Shown here piece after piece: positions 8,117-15,889 of a stretch of 64,000 bases of DNA. The notes beneath the pieces were generated by a model that saw only the letters and a program-made list of their open reading frames with translations, was not told the DNA's origin and did not search any database. Origin of the DNA: UBA1479 sp040221095 (GTDB lineage Bacteria; Pseudomonadota; Alphaproteobacteria; Rhodospirillales; Casp-alpha2). Both the position numbers and the translations under genes were made by a program. The stretch is from NCBI GenBank assembly GCA_040221095.1, contig JAVJVP010000003.1, forward strand, positions 434,001-498,000, written 5' to 3'. Numbering within the stretch: the stretch's first letter is position 1; the number at the start of each line of letters is the position of its first letter.

Positions 8117-9933
8117 GTGCCGGTCTCCTTGTTCTGCATTTTTCCGGCGTAACCGCGCGGCGTGTAGACCCAGCGCCGGGCGCCGCGCGTCACCGCGCGG
8201 GTGTCGGAGGATCCGATCATCACCAGGGTCAGCATGTCGACCAGGTCGGCGGTCAGATCCTTGAGGTCGATGATCTGGATGGTCTCGCCGTCCCGGCCCA
8301 GGTTGCGGGCCAGGATCACCGGTGTGTCCGGCGGGCGATGGGCAAGCAGGATGTCCCGCGCCTTCTCAAGCTGCCAGCGCCGGCGCTTGGACACGGGGTT
8401 GTAGAGGGCCATGACGAAATCGCCCTCGGCGGCGGCGGTCAGGCGCTTTTCGATCACCTCCCAGGGCGTCAACAGGTCCGACAGCGACACGGCGCAGAAA
8501 TCGTGGCCGAGGGGGGCCCCCGCCCGCGCGGCGGCGGCCTGCAGGGCGCTGACCCCGGGCTCGATGGTGACGGCGATGCGGTTCCAGCGGGGATCGTCCT
8601 TGCGGTCGATCAGCTCCACCACCAGGGTCGCCAGGGCATAGACGCCGGGGTCGCCGGAACAGACCAGGGCGACCTGTCTGCCCTCGGCGGCGAGGTCGAG
8701 GGCCTTGCGGGCCCGGGCTTCTTCCTCCGACAACTCCGACGAATGCAACGCCTTGCCCTCCGCAGCGGGGCCGAGCAGGTCGAGGTAGAGGCCGTAGCCG
8801 ACAAGGTCCGTCGCCTCGGCCACGGCGCGGGACACGGCGGGGGTGCGCCAGAGCGGCGTGCCCGGCCCGGTGCCGACGACGGTCAGGCGGCCCCGCGCCC
8901 GGCCGACCATGGCGGGGTCGATGCTGGCGGGGGAGCGTGCGATGGCGCAGGTCGCGCGTTTGGACTTGGTCTTCTCCACGACCAGAACCGCGTCCGGCCC
9001 GCCAGCGGCCAGGGCCGATCCTTCGGCGACGCCGTGGCAGCCGACTTCGTTGAAGACGACGTCCGACGGGTTGGCGAGGCGCGGCGCCTCCGCCTCCAAG
9101 GTGGCGGCGTCGAAGAAGCGCACGGGCAGGCCGAGGGCGTCGCCCAACGTGTTCACGGCGGCCTCGTCCATCTTCACATCGATGGAGGCGACGCAGGCGA
9201 CGGCGCCGGGCGCCAGGCCGTGTTTCGCCATTGTCTCGGTGACGAGGTCGCGCAGTTCGGCCGGGTCGGCGTCCCGTTCGCAGCCGACGCCGATGGTCAG
9301 CACCGGCGGGTGCAGCACGAGATCGTCCGTGTCCCCCGGGGCGCGGTCGGTGACCAGGATGCCCGGCCCGGCGGCGGGGTCGATGGGCAGGCCCGCGTCC
9401 TCAAGCCAGCCGGCGTCCCCGGCCTGGACGTCCAGGCGCACCGGTTCCCCGGCCAAAAGCGCGGCGGCGACGGCCAGGGATTTCTTGCGGTTGGCGACGA
9501 CCCAGCCCGCCGGCGGATCATCCACGCCGATGCCATGGCGCAGGTCGCCCGTCGTGGTCACGGCGGCGCTGATGCCCAGCGCCTTGGCGATCTCGCGGGC
9601 CAGCACGTTGGCGCCCGAATGTCCGCCCAGAAGCGGCACCACGGCGCTGCCGTCCTCGGCCACGGAAATCACCGGCGGCTCGGCGACCTTGTCGGCCAGC
9701 AGGGGGGCCAGGGCGCGGATCAGGATGCCCGAGGCGAAGACGCCGATCACCGGATGCCCGGCCTGAAACAGGCGGGCGGCATGGGCCGTGGTTTCGGCGA
9801 AGAAGTCGTCGGCGGCGCCGACCCGGCCGACCCGGCCATGGACCAGGGCGCCCGGAATGACCGCCTGCAGGCGGCGGGCGAGCGCCGCGCCCGGTTCGGT
9901 CACGGCCAGGATGACGGGCGGGGTGGCGGTCAT
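8113..9933 (-). CDS. cbiG-cobJ: CbiG-CobJ fusion: cobalt-precorrin-5A hydrolase + precorrin-3B C17-methyltransferase
   Basis: One 606-residue chain joins two enzymes. Residues 1 to about 345 are CbiG: an N-terminal domain with L-G-G-H-S-G-A-N (103-110), a middle domain, and a C-terminal CobE-like domain starting around G-V-G-C-E-R-D (215-221). CbiG opens the lactone and releases acetaldehyde in the cobalt-early route. Residues about 349-606 are CobJ/CbiH, which contracts the ring while methylating C17, with G-T-G-P-G at 354-358 and C-S-G-D-P-G-V-Y-A. The two act two steps apart, with CobM between them, and cobM is the next gene. Both junctions with neighbours are ATGA overlaps, so no frameshift is needed to explain the fusion. 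Confidence 0.92.
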   Translation of the reverse strand: MTATPPVILAVTEPGAALARRLQAVIPGALVHGRVGRVGAADDFFAETTAHAARLFQAGHPVIGVFASGILIRALAPLLADKVAEPPVISVAEDGSAVVPLLGGHSGANVLAREIAKALGISAAVTTTGDLRHGIGVDDPPAGWVVANRKKSLAVAAALLAGEPVRLDVQAGDAGWLEDAGLPIDPAAGPGILVTDRAPGDTDDLVLHPPVLTIGVGCERDADPAELRDLVTETMAKHGLAPGAVACVASIDVKMDEAAVNTLGDALGLPVRFFDAATLEAEAPRLANPSDVVFNEVGCHGVAEGSALAAGGPDAVLVVEKTKSKRATCAIARSPASIDPAMVGRARGRLTVVGTGPGTPLWRTPAVSRAVAEATDLVGYGLYLDLLGPAAEGKALHSSELSEEEARARKALDLAAEGRQVALVCSGDPGVYALATLVVELIDRKDDPRWNRIAVTIEPGVSALQAAAARAGAPLGHDFCAVSLSDLLTPWEVIEKRLTAAAEGDFVMALYNPVSKRRRWQLEKARDILLAHRPPDTPVILARNLGRDGETIQIIDLKDLTADLVDMLTLVMIGSSDTRAVTRGARRWVYTPRGYAGKMQNKETGT

Positions 9934-10652
9934 GACGGGGGCTCCGCGGTTTCGACGTCCTCGGGCGAGCGCACCAGGATCATGGAGAAATAAGGGGCCG
10001 TGTCGGGCGCTTCCGACAGGGGCATGACTTTTTGATCGGCCATGGTCGCGCGTTCGACATATTGCGCGCGGTCGAGCCGCCCCAGCTTTTCGATCACCGC
10101 CCGCACCTTGGGCAGGTGGCGGCCGACCTTCATGATGGCGGCGGCTTCCGAATTGCCGAGGCGGGCCTCCAGATCGGCTTCATCCAGCGGCCCGGGGATC
10201 ACCGTCAGCACCTGGTTGCGCGACACCAGGGGCGCGCCCGCCACGGCGGCGCAGGCGGCCAGGGACGACACGCCGGGCACGACCTGGGTCGGATGATCGT
10301 CCGCCAGGCGCAGGAACAGATACATGAAGGAGCCGTAGAGGAACGGATCGCCCTCGCACAGGATGGCGACGTCGCGTCCGGCGGAAAGATGACCCGCGAT
10401 CTCCTTCGCGTAGGCGTCGTAGACGTCGTTGGCGGGAAACCGCCCGGGCACCATGGGGGTGACGATGGCGATCTCGGTCTTGCCCGCCGGGATGTGGGGG
10501 GCCGCGATGGCGCGGGCCAGGCTTTCCGTCCCCGCCGCCGCCGGATAGGCGATCACGGGCGCCTGGGCGATGATCTTCACGGCCTTGAGCGTCAGCAGGT
10601 CCGGATCGCCCGGGCCGACGCCGACGCCGTAGAGGGTGCCGGGATTGCTCAT
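9930..10652 (-). CDS. cobI: Precorrin-2 / cobalt-factor II C20-methyltransferase (CobI/CbiL)
   Basis: A 240-residue SAM-dependent methyltransferase acting on C20 of the dimethylated ring. It opens with Y-G-V-G-V-G-P-G-D-P-D-L-L-T-L-K-A, the family start, and has L-C-E-G-D-P-F-L-Y-G-S. The start ATG at 10652 overlaps the cobL stop (ATGA). The open frame continues much further upstream, but that part only reads the cobL gene in another frame. It is the first methylation after cobalt insertion in the pathway encoded here. Confidence 0.93.
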   Translation of the reverse strand: MSNPGTLYGVGVGPGDPDLLTLKAVKIIAQAPVIAYPAAAGTESLARAIAAPHIPAGKTEIAIVTPMVPGRFPANDVYDAYAKEIAGHLSAGRDVAILCEGDPFLYGSFMYLFLRLADDHPTQVVPGVSSLAACAAVAGAPLVSRNQVLTVIPGPLDEADLEARLGNSEAAAIMKVGRHLPKVRAVIEKLGRLDRAQYVERATMADQKVMPLSEAPDTAPYFSMILVRSPEDVETAEPPS

Positions 10653-11863
10653 GGCTTGGTTACCGCCCATTGCAAAACATCCATCAGGGGCCGCATGCCG
10701 GTCAGGCCGCCGACCGCATCGGCGCGGGCGACGGCGATGCGGGCCAGTTCGCCGCCAATTGCGCGGTGGTTGCGGATCAGGGTTTCCTGGGCCTCCAGGG
10801 TCACGCCGTTGGCGACCAGACGGCCGCCGGATTTGAGGGCGGCCAGGGCGCCGTCGATCACGCCGGGCTGGGACAGGCCGCCGCCGATGAAGACCGCGTC
10901 GGGTGCGGGGCCCGCATCGGCGAAGCAGCCCGGGGCCGCGCCCTTGATGAGCTTCAGATGCGGCACGCCCAGGTTGGCGGCATTGGCTTCGATGTCGTCG
11001 AAGCGGCCAGGGTCGCGCTCCATGGCGACGGCCTCGGTGCCCGCCGCGGCGCGCAGCCATTCGATGGCGACCGCCCCCGAACCGGCGCCCACGTCCCACA
11101 GCAGTTGTCCCGGCAGGGGGGTCAGGCGGGCCAGGGTGGCAGCGCGGACCTCGCGCTTGGTGATCTTGCCGTCGTGGCGGAAGGCGGCTTCGGGCAGGCC
11201 CGGCGTTTCCGGCCAGATGGTCGCCCCCGGGCTCGGCCACAGGTGGAAGGCGATGACGTTCAAATCCTTGACCCGCCGGCCTTCCCATTCCTCGGCCACC
11301 GTGTCGTAGCGCCCTTCGTCGGGCCCGCCCATGTGCTCGAACACGGTCATGGGGCTTTCGCCGAACCCGCGGTTGCACAGCAGCGCCGCCGCCTGTGCCG
11401 GGGTCTCGCCGTTGCGGGCCAGGATCAACAGGCGCAGGCCCGGCAGCAGATGGCGGTTCAGGACCTCGACCGGAAAGGCGTGGCAGCTGACGGTGCGCAC
11501 CGTGCCGTCGTTGAGCGGCCAGCCCATGCGCGCGGCCAGCAGGGCGAAGGCGCCGGGGGCGGGCTGGATGTCCATGGCCGCGATGCCGAAGCGCGCGACC
11601 AGACGCTTGCCGATGCCGAAGTTGAGGGGATCGCCCGAGGCCAGCACGCAGACCGGTTTGCCCGCGTGCCGGGCGATGGCATCGATCCCGGCGTCCAGGC
11701 CGTCGCCCCAGGTCAGGCGCGGGCGGGGGTCGCCGCCGAGCATGCCCAGGTGGCGGTCGCCGCCGACCAGGACCTCGGCCTCGGCGATCAGCGCGCGGGC
11801 GCGCGCGCCCAGACCGGCCAGCCCGTCCTCGCCGATGCCGACCACGGAAAGCCATCTATCCAT
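10649..11863 (-). CDS. cobL: Precorrin-6B C5,15-methyltransferase / decarboxylase (CobL, CbiE-CbiT)
   Basis: A 404-residue bifunctional enzyme. The N-terminal CbiE-like tetrapyrrole methylase domain (to about 210) opens with V-V-G-I-G-E-D-G and has A-S-G-D-P-L-N-F-G-I-G. The C-terminal CbiT domain is a Rossmann-type methyltransferase, with K-I-T-K-R-E-V-R at about 233-240 and D-V-G-A-G-S-G at 257-263, and also decarboxylates the C12 acetate side chain. The ATG start lies eight bases inside the end of cobH. The fused CbiET form is usual in proteobacteria. Confidence 0.93.
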   Translation of the reverse strand: MDRWLSVVGIGEDGLAGLGARARALIAEAEVLVGGDRHLGMLGGDPRPRLTWGDGLDAGIDAIARHAGKPVCVLASGDPLNFGIGKRLVARFGIAAMDIQPAPGAFALLAARMGWPLNDGTVRTVSCHAFPVEVLNRHLLPGLRLLILARNGETPAQAAALLCNRGFGESPMTVFEHMGGPDEGRYDTVAEEWEGRRVKDLNVIAFHLWPSPGATIWPETPGLPEAAFRHDGKITKREVRAATLARLTPLPGQLLWDVGAGSGAVAIEWLRAAAGTEAVAMERDPGRFDDIEANAANLGVPHLKLIKGAAPGCFADAGPAPDAVFIGGGLSQPGVIDGALAALKSGGRLVANGVTLEAQETLIRNHRAIGGELARIAVARADAVGGLTGMRPLMDVLQWAVTKP

Positions 11864-12503
11864 TCGGCGCCTCCGCCTGTTCGGGGGCGGGGCAGAGGGC
11901 GTTCACGGCGGCGGCGGCCAGGGCGCTGCCGCCCTTTTGCCCAGTCAGGGTCGCGAAGGGAATGCCGTCCGCATGGTCGATCAACGCCTGTTTCGATTCC
12001 GCGGCGCCGATGAAGCCCACGGGAAAACCCAGGATCACGGCGGGGCGGGGCGCGCCCTCGGCCAGCAGCTCCAGCAGGCGGAACAGGGCCGTCGGCGCGT
12101 TGCCGATGGCGACCACGGCATCATCCAGGTGCGGGGCCCAGGCGTCGACGGCGGCGGCGGATCGGGTGGTGCCGAGGGCCGCCGCGCGGTCACGCACGCC
12201 ATCGTCGTTGAGGGTGCAGATGATGCGGTTCGATTTGGGCAGGCGTGAAGAGATGACGCCCCGGGCGACCATTTCCGCATCGACCAGGATGGGGGCGCCT
12301 GCCGCAAGGGCGGCCTTGCCGGCCTGGGCCGGATCGTTCGACATCACCAGGTCCCCTGCGATCTCGGCCATGCCGCAGGCATGGATCAGGCGCACGGCCA
12401 GGGCGCGCTCCGTCCCCTGGAAGCGCGACAAATCCGCCGCCGCCTCGATGGCGGCGAAGGAACGGCGGTAGATTTCCGCCGGGTCGCGGACGTAATCGAA
12501 CAT
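11856..12503 (-). CDS. cobH: Precorrin-8X / cobalt-precorrin-8 methylmutase (CobH/CbiC)
   Basis: This 215-residue enzyme moves the methyl group from C11 to C12 to give (hydrogeno/co)byrinate. The catalytic His is seen as His41 in R-L-I-H-A-C-G-M, and the G-N-A-P-T-A-L and P-V-G-F-I-G-A-A-E-S-K motifs are conserved. The ATG at 12503 follows cbiX by 13 bases. Longer reading upstream would run through the His codons of cbiX in another frame and was rejected. Confidence 0.93.
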   Translation of the reverse strand: MFDYVRDPAEIYRRSFAAIEAAADLSRFQGTERALAVRLIHACGMAEIAGDLVMSNDPAQAGKAALAAGAPILVDAEMVARGVISSRLPKSNRIICTLNDDGVRDRAAALGTTRSAAAVDAWAPHLDDAVVAIGNAPTALFRLLELLAEGAPRPAVILGFPVGFIGAAESKQALIDHADGIPFATLTGQKGGSALAAAAVNALCPAPEQAEAPNG

Positions 12504-12516
12504 TACTGCCCCGGCG

Positions 12517-13539
12517 TCAGGTTTCGGGGTCGTGGGAATGCGGATGGGTATGCCCGTGGCCGTGATCATGTCCATGGTCATGGCTGTGCCCATGCCCATG
12601 ATGATGGCCGTGCTTGCCGTGGTGGATGCCGTGATCCTCGGCCCCGTGGCCGTCCGTGCCGATGCCGACCACATGGTGATGGTGGCCGACCTGGGGGGCC
12701 CCATGGTCGTCCTCATAGCCGATGATCTGCTCCCGGTACTTGCACAGCAGACAGTTCATCTTGTTGTCACCGTTCAGCGCTTCCTCGACCCGGTCGGCGA
12801 AGCAGTCGATCAGGTCTTCATGGTCGTTGAGATAGGGCGCCTTGACGATATCGATCTCGGGATGCGCCTGGGCGCAGTCGTCGGCCCAGCGGTAGATGCG
12901 GTTGACCAGGATGCCCGTGAACAGGAAATAGGGGAACACGATGATGCGCTTGTAGCCGAGCTTCACCGCCTTGTTCAGGCCCTCGTCGACCAGAGGATAG
13001 GCGACGCCGGAATAGCTGACCTCGGCCCAGCCGAAATCCATGCCTTCCCACAGCATGCGCGCGACCTTGTTGACGTTGGAATTGGCGTCCGAATCGTTGG
13101 TCCCGCGCCCGACCACCATCAACAGGGTGTCCTTGCGGGCGATCTCGCCCTTGGCCGCGTTGGCGGCGGTCTCGGCTTCTTCGATGCGGACTTTCGCCGC
13201 GCGCAGCAGCCGCGCGTCGATCGCCAGTTCGCGGCCGAAGCGCACGTCCAGGTCGGGATGGGCATGGGCGAAACTGTTGATTTCCGACGGCAGGTCGTTC
13301 TTCACATGGCCCGCCGCGAACAGCATGCCGGGCACGCAGATGATGCGGTTGACGCCCCGGTCCCGCAATTTGTCCAGGCCCGTGCGGATCACCGGCGTGG
13401 CGAATTCGAGGAACCCGCTTTCCACGTCGTAATCGGGGAATCGTTTGGCCAGATGGCCCGCCAGGGTGCCGAATTCATCGACGGCCCCCTGGTCGCGGCT
13501 GCCGTGGCCGCAAATCATGATACCGGTCTTTTGCGTCAT
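12517..13539 (-). CDS. cbiX: Sirohydrochlorin cobaltochelatase CbiX with 62-residue His-rich tail
   Basis: A long-form CbiX of 340 residues with two chelatase halves. The first half opens with I-C-G-H-G-S-R-D, His12 being the probable metal-insertion ligand. Cys263 and Cys266 (M-N-C-L-L-C) match the redox-cluster motif of long CbiX proteins. From about residue 279 the chain becomes an extreme His tail: 24 His in 62 residues, in H-x-H repeats with Gly, Asp and Ser. His-rich stretches are known in CbiX, likely for cobalt storage or delivery; this one is unusually long and C-terminal. It heads the minus-strand cob operon, with about 142 bases of upstream sequence. Confidence 0.93.
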   Translation of the reverse strand: MTQKTGIMICGHGSRDQGAVDEFGTLAGHLAKRFPDYDVESGFLEFATPVIRTGLDKLRDRGVNRIICVPGMLFAAGHVKNDLPSEINSFAHAHPDLDVRFGRELAIDARLLRAAKVRIEEAETAANAAKGEIARKDTLLMVVGRGTNDSDANSNVNKVARMLWEGMDFGWAEVSYSGVAYPLVDEGLNKAVKLGYKRIIVFPYFLFTGILVNRIYRWADDCAQAHPEIDIVKAPYLNDHEDLIDCFADRVEEALNGDNKMNCLLCKYREQIIGYEDDHGAPQVGHHHHVVGIGTDGHGAEDHGIHHGKHGHHHGHGHSHDHGHDHGHGHTHPHSHDPET

Positions 13540-13640
13540 TCGCTTGGTCCTTGCCTTCGAGCGGCCGCCGGCGCCATTGCCGGCGGAATGGTCTGATCCT
13601 TCGCCGCCTGGTCATCGCCTCCGGGCGGGAAAGAGGGCCG

Positions 13641-13669
13641 ACTATACAGATTTCAGAGAGAGGGGAAAG
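13641..13669 (-). promoter_or_regulatory. Possible promoter of the cbiX-cobM operon
   Basis: Read on the minus strand, a TATAGT hexamer (complement of 13641-13646) lies about 100 bases before the cbiX ATG. The -35 position 17 bases further up (CTTTCC) is poor. The leader is too short for a standard cobalamin riboswitch and no B12-box was seen. This is a weak sequence match only. Confidence 0.3.
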
Positions 13670-13681
13670 GGTGACGCCGCG

Positions 13682-14986
13682 TCAACCGGCGGACACGGGC
13701 CGTCCGTCCGTTTCGGCGCTTTCCAGGGCCTCGGGATCGCCACCGCCGTCGCCGGTTTCCGGGGAATCCTCTTCCGCGGGCTCCTCGGCTTCCGGCGGTT
13801 CGGGCGGCGGCAGGCCGGCCCGGCGTTCCAGGTCCTGGGCGTCTTCCTCGCGCCCGAGGGCGCGGAGCGCGGCGGCCAGGTTGACCTGGCTGAGGGCGAG
13901 CGAGGCGTCGCCCGGCATCAGGCGCTTTTCCTTGATCGCGACGGCGCGGCGGAACAGGGGTTCCGCCGCCTGGGTCTTGCCCCGGCGCCGGTAGTAGAGG
14001 CCCAGGTTGTTGACCACGGCGGCGACGTTCAGATGGTCGTCGCCCCAGGCCGTCTCGTCGGCGGCAAGGGCGCGCTGGTAATACTGTTCCGCCGATTTGG
14101 CGTCGCCGGCCAGATCGCAGGCCAGCCCCAGATTGTTGAGAATGCCGCCCAGGTCGGGATGGCTCTCGGCGCCGGATTTTTCAAGCAGGTCGAGCGCGGC
14201 CGCGAAATGCTTGCGCGCGGCCCGGTAGTCCTCGCGGCCGTGGGCCACGGCTCCCAGGCGGCCCAGGCATTCGACCCGCAGTTCCAGATCGTCCCCGGGG
14301 GCCGCGTCGGCGGCAAGCCGGAACAGGGTCACGGCTTCCTCCGCGTCGCCGCGCGCGGCCAGAAGGTCGCCCGCGACCAGCCGGGTCAGGGCCGCCGCGC
14401 GGCCGTGCACATCGGCGGTCCAGGCATGCTTGTGGCCGGTGGTATCCTCTTCCTCGGCGGCGCGGATCAGAAGGTCCGTGCCGCGGGCGATGTCGCCGGA
14501 AGCGATGGCGCCCCGCGCGTCGTGCAGCAGGCGCGCCGCCGCCGGCGATCCGGCGCTGACGGTGCCGAGCCGCGCCCGCAGGTCGTCCAATTCGCCGGCG
14601 AAAGTGCGCAGCCGCCCGTCCCGCGCCCGGTCGTCGATCCCCCGTTCGGCGAGAATCTCGGCCAGGCCCTGGATCTCGGGCGTGTCGGGCAGGGGCACGG
14701 GGTCCATGGGCGCGGGCGCCGTCCCCTGGGGCGGGGCGGGCTGCCAACCATCCGTTTCCGGCTGGGCGCGCAGCACGGGATCGGGGCGGTCCAGGCGGTC
14801 GCCGCCGCGCAGCCTGCGGCCGCCGAACAGCAGCACGCCGATCAGCGCCAGGGCGCCGGCCCCGGCGGCGGCAAGCGCCCAGGTCGGCATGGTCGCGACG
14901 GTTTCCACCAGCGGCACCCACAGGTCCGCGGTCGAATTCAGAACCCCGTCACGGATCAGCGTTAGGTCCGACAGAAACTGTTCCAT
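13682..14986 (-). CDS. Membrane-anchored tetratricopeptide-repeat protein
   Basis: A 434-residue protein of unknown function. A short N-terminal stretch is followed by one transmembrane helix at about 36-54 and a basic G-R-R-L-R stop. A Pro-rich linker (about 75-105) leads to at least three TPR-like repeats in the 200-380 region, with typical N-N-L-G-L and E-A-E-x-x-x-x-R-A-L patterns of the kinesin-light-chain type. The C-terminus is an acidic, Glu/Pro/Gly-rich tail. It probably acts as a scaffold at the membrane. It lies just upstream of cbiX on the same strand, but no functional tie to cobalamin is visible. Confidence 0.75.
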   Translation of the reverse strand: MEQFLSDLTLIRDGVLNSTADLWVPLVETVATMPTWALAAAGAGALALIGVLLFGGRRLRGGDRLDRPDPVLRAQPETDGWQPAPPQGTAPAPMDPVPLPDTPEIQGLAEILAERGIDDRARDGRLRTFAGELDDLRARLGTVSAGSPAAARLLHDARGAIASGDIARGTDLLIRAAEEEDTTGHKHAWTADVHGRAAALTRLVAGDLLAARGDAEEAVTLFRLAADAAPGDDLELRVECLGRLGAVAHGREDYRAARKHFAAALDLLEKSGAESHPDLGGILNNLGLACDLAGDAKSAEQYYQRALAADETAWGDDHLNVAAVVNNLGLYYRRRGKTQAAEPLFRRAVAIKEKRLMPGDASLALSQVNLAAALRALGREEDAQDLERRAGLPPPEPPEAEEPAEEDSPETGDGGGDPEALESAETDGRPVSAG

Positions 14987-15123
14987 GGCCGGAAAAATAC
15001 CCGTCCACAGCGAATTTGCACAGGGGCATGGCCCAACCGCCCGCCTGCGGGGCGCTGGCCCGGGGCCGGGTATCGGGATTGCAGGCGGCGGCGTGCGCGC
15101 GCGGCCCGGCGATTCGGGGCGGG

Positions 15124-15846
15124 TCAGCCCGCCGGATGGAAGGCCGGGTAGTCGAAGGGCAGAGCGCCCAGGTGCAGCAGGGCCGCGCGGCGGCTGCGTT
15201 CGCCCTCGTCGTCGATGTTGCGCTGGACGAAGGTCTCGACCGTGTCGGCCAGACCGTGCAGGGCGAGCAGGCGCTCGATCAGGGCGCGCTGGCCGAGTGC
15301 CGGATGAACCCGGTCACGGGCCGGGATTTCGGCGAGCGGCACCGGGCAGCCATCGATGGCCAGCGCCCCCCGGGTGCAGATATAGGCGCCGGCGCGGGTC
15401 ACGGCGGGGCCGAATTCGACCTCGGTCTCGATATCCGCAAGCTCGCCGTAGACGTAGTTGCCGCGCCGGGTCTCCGTGGTGTGCATATGGGCAAGCTGGG
15501 CCGGCGTCAGCCAGTTGACGAACAGCGACACCACGGTACCGGGGGCCGGATGCAGGGTCGCCGGGACCGATCCGTAGCCCGCGAAATGGGCGCAATAGAC
15601 GCTGTCGAAATTTTTCAGATGAAGGCGCACCACGGGCACGGGGCCGTCCTCGGGCCTGGAGAATTTCCAGGCCAGGGCCGAGGGCGCCTGGTTGGAGCCG
15701 CAGGCGATCACCGGCACCCGTCCCTCAAGGTCGCCGCCGGCAAGTTCATGAAAATGCGTTTCGCTTTCCACCGGCTGGACATGGCCCGCGTGGATCACGA
15801 AGGAACGGTCGGGCACGTCATAGGGATAGGCCAGCGCCCGCGACAC
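15124..15846 (-). CDS. Conserved-looking protein of unknown function (possible cyclotransferase-like fold)
   Basis: I do not recognise the family with certainty. The 240-residue product has an I-A-C-G-S-N-Q-A-P motif followed by W-K-F, reminiscent of the Y-G-S-N signature of gamma-glutamylcyclotransferase-like proteins, then F-D-S-V-Y-C-A-H-F-A-G-Y-G and L-F-V-N-W-L-T. That link is only a hint. There is no ATG near the expected start: GTG at 15846 is chosen, while TTG at 15897 would overlap the HD-GYP stop by eight bases; neither has a good ribosome site. Same strand as the HD-GYP gene, so possibly translated from the same message. Confidence 0.65.
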   Translation of the reverse strand: MSRALAYPYDVPDRSFVIHAGHVQPVESETHFHELAGGDLEGRVPVIACGSNQAPSALAWKFSRPEDGPVPVVRLHLKNFDSVYCAHFAGYGSVPATLHPAPGTVVSLFVNWLTPAQLAHMHTTETRRGNYVYGELADIETEVEFGPAVTRAGAYICTRGALAIDGCPVPLAEIPARDRVHPALGQRALIERLLALHGLADTVETFVQRNIDDEGERSRRAALLHLGALPFDYPAFHPAG

Positions 15847-15889
15847 GGAGCGCGGGCGGATCGGGCGGGCGGCGGGCGGGGGAGGCTGG

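Noticed and set aside
8113..9933. CbiG-CobJ fusion as an assembly or frameshift artefact
   Set aside because: The frame is continuous across the junction, both ends have ATGA overlaps, and both halves are complete.
13540..13681. Cobalamin riboswitch upstream of cbiX
   Set aside because: The leader is only about 140 bases and lacks the GCCACTG B12-box and other conserved cores on either strand.
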